Part shown: one piece after another, positions 13,095 through 14,610 of the stretch
Numbering within the stretch: the stretch's first letter is position 1
Layout: each line of letters opens with the position of its first letter
NCBI GenBank assembly: GCA_002403375.1
Contig: DHHQ01000019.1
Location: forward strand, 1 to 14,610
Length of the DNA stretch: 14,610 nt
Direction: 5' to 3'
Source: Thiobacillus denitrificans
GTDB taxonomy: Bacteria; Pseudomonadota; Gammaproteobacteria; Burkholderiales; Thiobacillaceae
Made by a program: the position numbers and the translations under genes
Notes under the pieces: generated by a model
What the model saw: the letters and a program-made list of their open reading frames with translations, nothing else
Databases searched by the model: none
What the model was told of the DNA's origin: nothing

Positions 13095-14442
13095 GACGCA
13101 CTCCCGGAACGGCCGCGCGCTTCGCCTGCGGGCCCAGCGCCTGCGGCTCCAGTTCGGCGAGGCTCAAGCGGTCGTCCTGCAGCCACTTTTTCGCCACCGC
13201 CTGAACCTCCGCCGCGGTCACGGCGCGCAGCTTGTCGACCCGGCGCAGCAAGGCCTCGGGCGGCAGGCCGGTCGTCACGTACTTGCCCAGCTGCATCGCC
13301 TGATAGAACAGCGAATCGCGCTGGTAGACGTCTGCCGCGATGACCTGCGCCTTCACCCGCGCGAGCTCCGCCTCGCTGATGCCGTCGCGCTGGATGCGCG
13401 CGAGCTCGTCGCGAATGGCCTTCTCCAGCGCCGCCACCGGCTTGCCCGGCGCCGGCGTCGCGTCGATCATGAACAGGCCCGGCCCGCGCGTGACGCCGTC
13501 GTAGCCGGCGCTGGCGTTCACCGCGACCTGGGCGGTCTTGACCAGCGTTTTCTGCAGCCGCGCCGAATCGTTGCCCGACAGCACACCGGCGAGGATCTGC
13601 AGCGCGTACGGCTCGGTGTCGCGTTCCCAGTCGACGAGCGTCGGCGCCTGCCAGGCCATCAGCAGGTAGGGCAACTGCGCCGGGGCCTTCACCACGAGGC
13701 GCTTCTCGCCGAGCTGGACGGGCTCGGTCTGCGGCTTGCGCTCGGGCAGTGCCCGTGCCGGCAGCGCGCCGAAGTGCTTGCGGGCCAGCGCGATCACCTC
13801 GTCCGGATCGACGTCGCCGGCCACCACCAGGGTGGCGTTGTTGGGCGCGTACCAGCGCGCGTACCAGTCGCGCGCATCCTGCGCGGTCATGTTCGCGAGG
13901 TCGTCCATCCAGCCGATGATGGGACGGCGGTAGGGATGCGCCTGGTAGGCGGTCGCCATCAGGCGCTCGTACACCACCGACTGCGGCTGGTCGTCGGTGC
14001 GCAGGCGCCGCTCCTCCATCACCACCTGGATTTCCTTCGCGAACAGTTCGTCGCTGACCACGAGGTTGGCCATGCGGTCGGCCTCGAGCTCCATCGACAG
14101 TTCGAGGCGGTCTTTCTGCATCTGCTGGAAGTAGGCGGTGTAATCGCGGCTGGTGAAGGCATTCTCGCGGCCGCCGGCGGCGGCGATGCGCTTCGAGAAC
14201 TCGCCGGGCGGCACGTCGCGCGTCCCCTTGAACATCATGTGCTCGAGCACGTGCGCCACGCCGGTGGTGCCGTTCACCTCGTCCATGGCGCCGGCACGGT
14301 ACCAGACCTGCGACACCATCACCGGCGCCCGGCGGTCCTCCTTCACGATCACCCGCAAGCCGTTGTCCAGCGTGACGTCGGTCAGGGCTGCGTGCGCGCC
14401 GCCAGCCAGCAGCGCCAATCCGATTGCCCATAAGCTGCGCAT
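13084..14442 (-). CDS. Zinc-dependent M16-family peptidase (secreted, catalytic subunit)
   Basis: A 452-residue periplasmic metallopeptidase of the insulinase/pitrilysin/MPP family. It has a signal peptide of about 18 residues (MRSLWAIGLALLAGGAHA). The inverted zinc motif H64-VLE-H68 within GVAHVLEHMMFKGT is intact. The third ligand, E144 in VVMEERR, lies 76 residues after H68, the spacing seen in mitochondrial processing peptidase beta. The N-terminal M16 domain spans about 20-180, and the inactive C-terminal M16 domain about 185-430. The ATG at 14442 has AGAGGTGG upstream. It is the first gene of the minus-strand operon and is divergent from ftsY. Its substrates are unknown; degradation of peptides in the envelope is the likely role. 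Confidence 0.95.
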   Translation of the reverse strand: MRSLWAIGLALLAGGAHAALTDVTLDNGLRVIVKEDRRAPVMVSQVWYRAGAMDEVNGTTGVAHVLEHMMFKGTRDVPPGEFSKRIAAAGGRENAFTSRDYTAYFQQMQKDRLELSMELEADRMANLVVSDELFAKEIQVVMEERRLRTDDQPQSVVYERLMATAYQAHPYRRPIIGWMDDLANMTAQDARDWYARWYAPNNATLVVAGDVDPDEVIALARKHFGALPARALPERKPQTEPVQLGEKRLVVKAPAQLPYLLMAWQAPTLVDWERDTEPYALQILAGVLSGNDSARLQKTLVKTAQVAVNASAGYDGVTRGPGLFMIDATPAPGKPVAALEKAIRDELARIQRDGISEAELARVKAQVIAADVYQRDSLFYQAMQLGKYVTTGLPPEALLRRVDKLRAVTAAEVQAVAKKWLQDDRLSLAELEPQALGPQAKRAAVPGVRHAN

Positions 14443-14472
14443 GTTTCCACCTCTGCTTGAATGATTCCGGAA

Positions 14473-14501
14473 CGCCCCAACGGATACTCCCGTGTGGGGC
14501 G
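14473..14501. repeat. Imperfect 11-bp hairpin in the M16-ftsY divergent gap
   Basis: CGCCCCA (14473-14479) pairs with TGGGGCG (14495-14501). Inside it ACGG (14480-14483) pairs with CCGT (14490-14493), leaving one bulged base and a 6-base loop. It lies in the 117-base gap between the divergent M16 and ftsY starts, where promoters for both must be. There is no U-run, so it is more likely an operator-like or structured leader element than a terminator. I do not see a convincing -35/-10 pair for either gene. Confidence 0.45.
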
Positions 14502-14559
14502 AATGGCCGAATGATAAGATACCGCGTCTGTCAAACAGCTGTCCTGACCGCCCCGATCC

Positions 14560-14610
14560 GTGTTTAGTTTCTTCAAGAAATCCAAGCAGCCTGCCGCCGA
14601 GACGCCTGTT
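14560..14610 (+). CDS. ftsY: Signal recognition particle receptor FtsY, first 17 codons (rest beyond window)
   Basis: The plus-strand frame starting with GTG at 14560 encodes VFSFFKKSKQPAAETPV and stays open to the window end. The start MFSFFKK followed by a Pro/Ala/Glu-rich acidic stretch is the typical N-terminus of FtsY, the GTPase receptor that docks ribosome-SRP complexes on the membrane. Position supports it: in many betaproteobacteria ftsY is divergent from the M16 pair with rsmD and coaD. Only the membrane-targeting tip is visible, so the GTPase domain cannot be checked. The start codon is preceded by ACCGCCCCGATCC, which has no strong Shine-Dalgarno. Confidence 0.8.
   Translation, partial: MFSFFKKSKQPAAETPV

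Noticed and set aside
12604..14433. 609-codon plus-strand open frame opposite the M16 genes
   Set aside because: It runs antisense to two peptidase genes with signal peptides and family motifs, and its translation shows no domain; high GC removes stop codons.
14514..14534. TTGACA on the minus strand (14534-14529) as -35 of the M16 operon
   Set aside because: The best -10-like hexamer (TATCAT) is only 12 bases away, too close for sigma70; nothing suitable is found at 16-18 bases.

Overview
The window is a GC-rich, densely packed chromosomal segment of a betaproteobacterium. The gene order (tRNA-Tyr/Gly/Thr next to tuf; lolB-ispE-tRNA-Gln-prs-rplY-pth-ychF; ftsY divergent from two M16 peptidase genes followed by rsmD-coaD-ferredoxin) and the protein sequences point to a Nitrosomonadales/Thiobacillus- or Rhodocyclales-like organism. 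That placement is inference from gene order and protein style, not a database result. I see no phage, insertion sequence, CRISPR array or sign of recent transfer, and no gene-free stretch longer than 300 bases.

Layout. Positions 1-704 (minus strand) hold a tRNA-Tyr, tRNA-Gly, tRNA-Thr operon that reads into the 5' part of tuf. A near-perfect sigma70 promoter with an A-tract upstream and a GC-rich discriminator lies at 720-772. From 7454 down to 778 (minus strand) runs a housekeeping chain: TPR lipoprotein, lolB, ispE, tRNA-Gln, prs, rplY (ctc-type L25), pth and ychF. Several junctions are ATGA or TGATG overlaps. The chain is punctuated by a strong intrinsic terminator between tRNA-Gln and prs and by hairpins on both sides of rplY. 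Divergent from it on the plus strand is mutM (7623-8435), then a dynamin-like GTPase (8498-10459). Convergent with the GTPase is a minus-strand operon (14442 to 10463): a catalytic M16 zinc peptidase, a non-catalytic M16 partner, rsmD, coaD and a 2[4Fe-4S] ferredoxin. The first codons of ftsY leave the window on the plus strand at 14560.

How the genes work together. The left and middle parts serve translation (EF-Tu, tRNAs, L25, Pth, YchF), precursor supply (IspE for isoprenoids, Prs for PRPP) and outer-membrane lipoprotein delivery (LolB next to a TPR lipoprotein). The right part has an envelope peptidase pair next to rRNA methylation, CoA synthesis and electron transfer.

The most interesting observation is a close match (14 of 16 bases, exact 11-base spacer) to the flagellar sigma28 (FliA) promoter at 8444-8470, just before the dynamin-like GTPase gene. 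It suggests this GTPase is expressed as a late flagellar-regulon gene. As far as I recall, the E. coli dynamin-like gene yjdA (crfC) is also FliA-controlled, so a motility link for this class of membrane or scaffold GTPases deserves testing.
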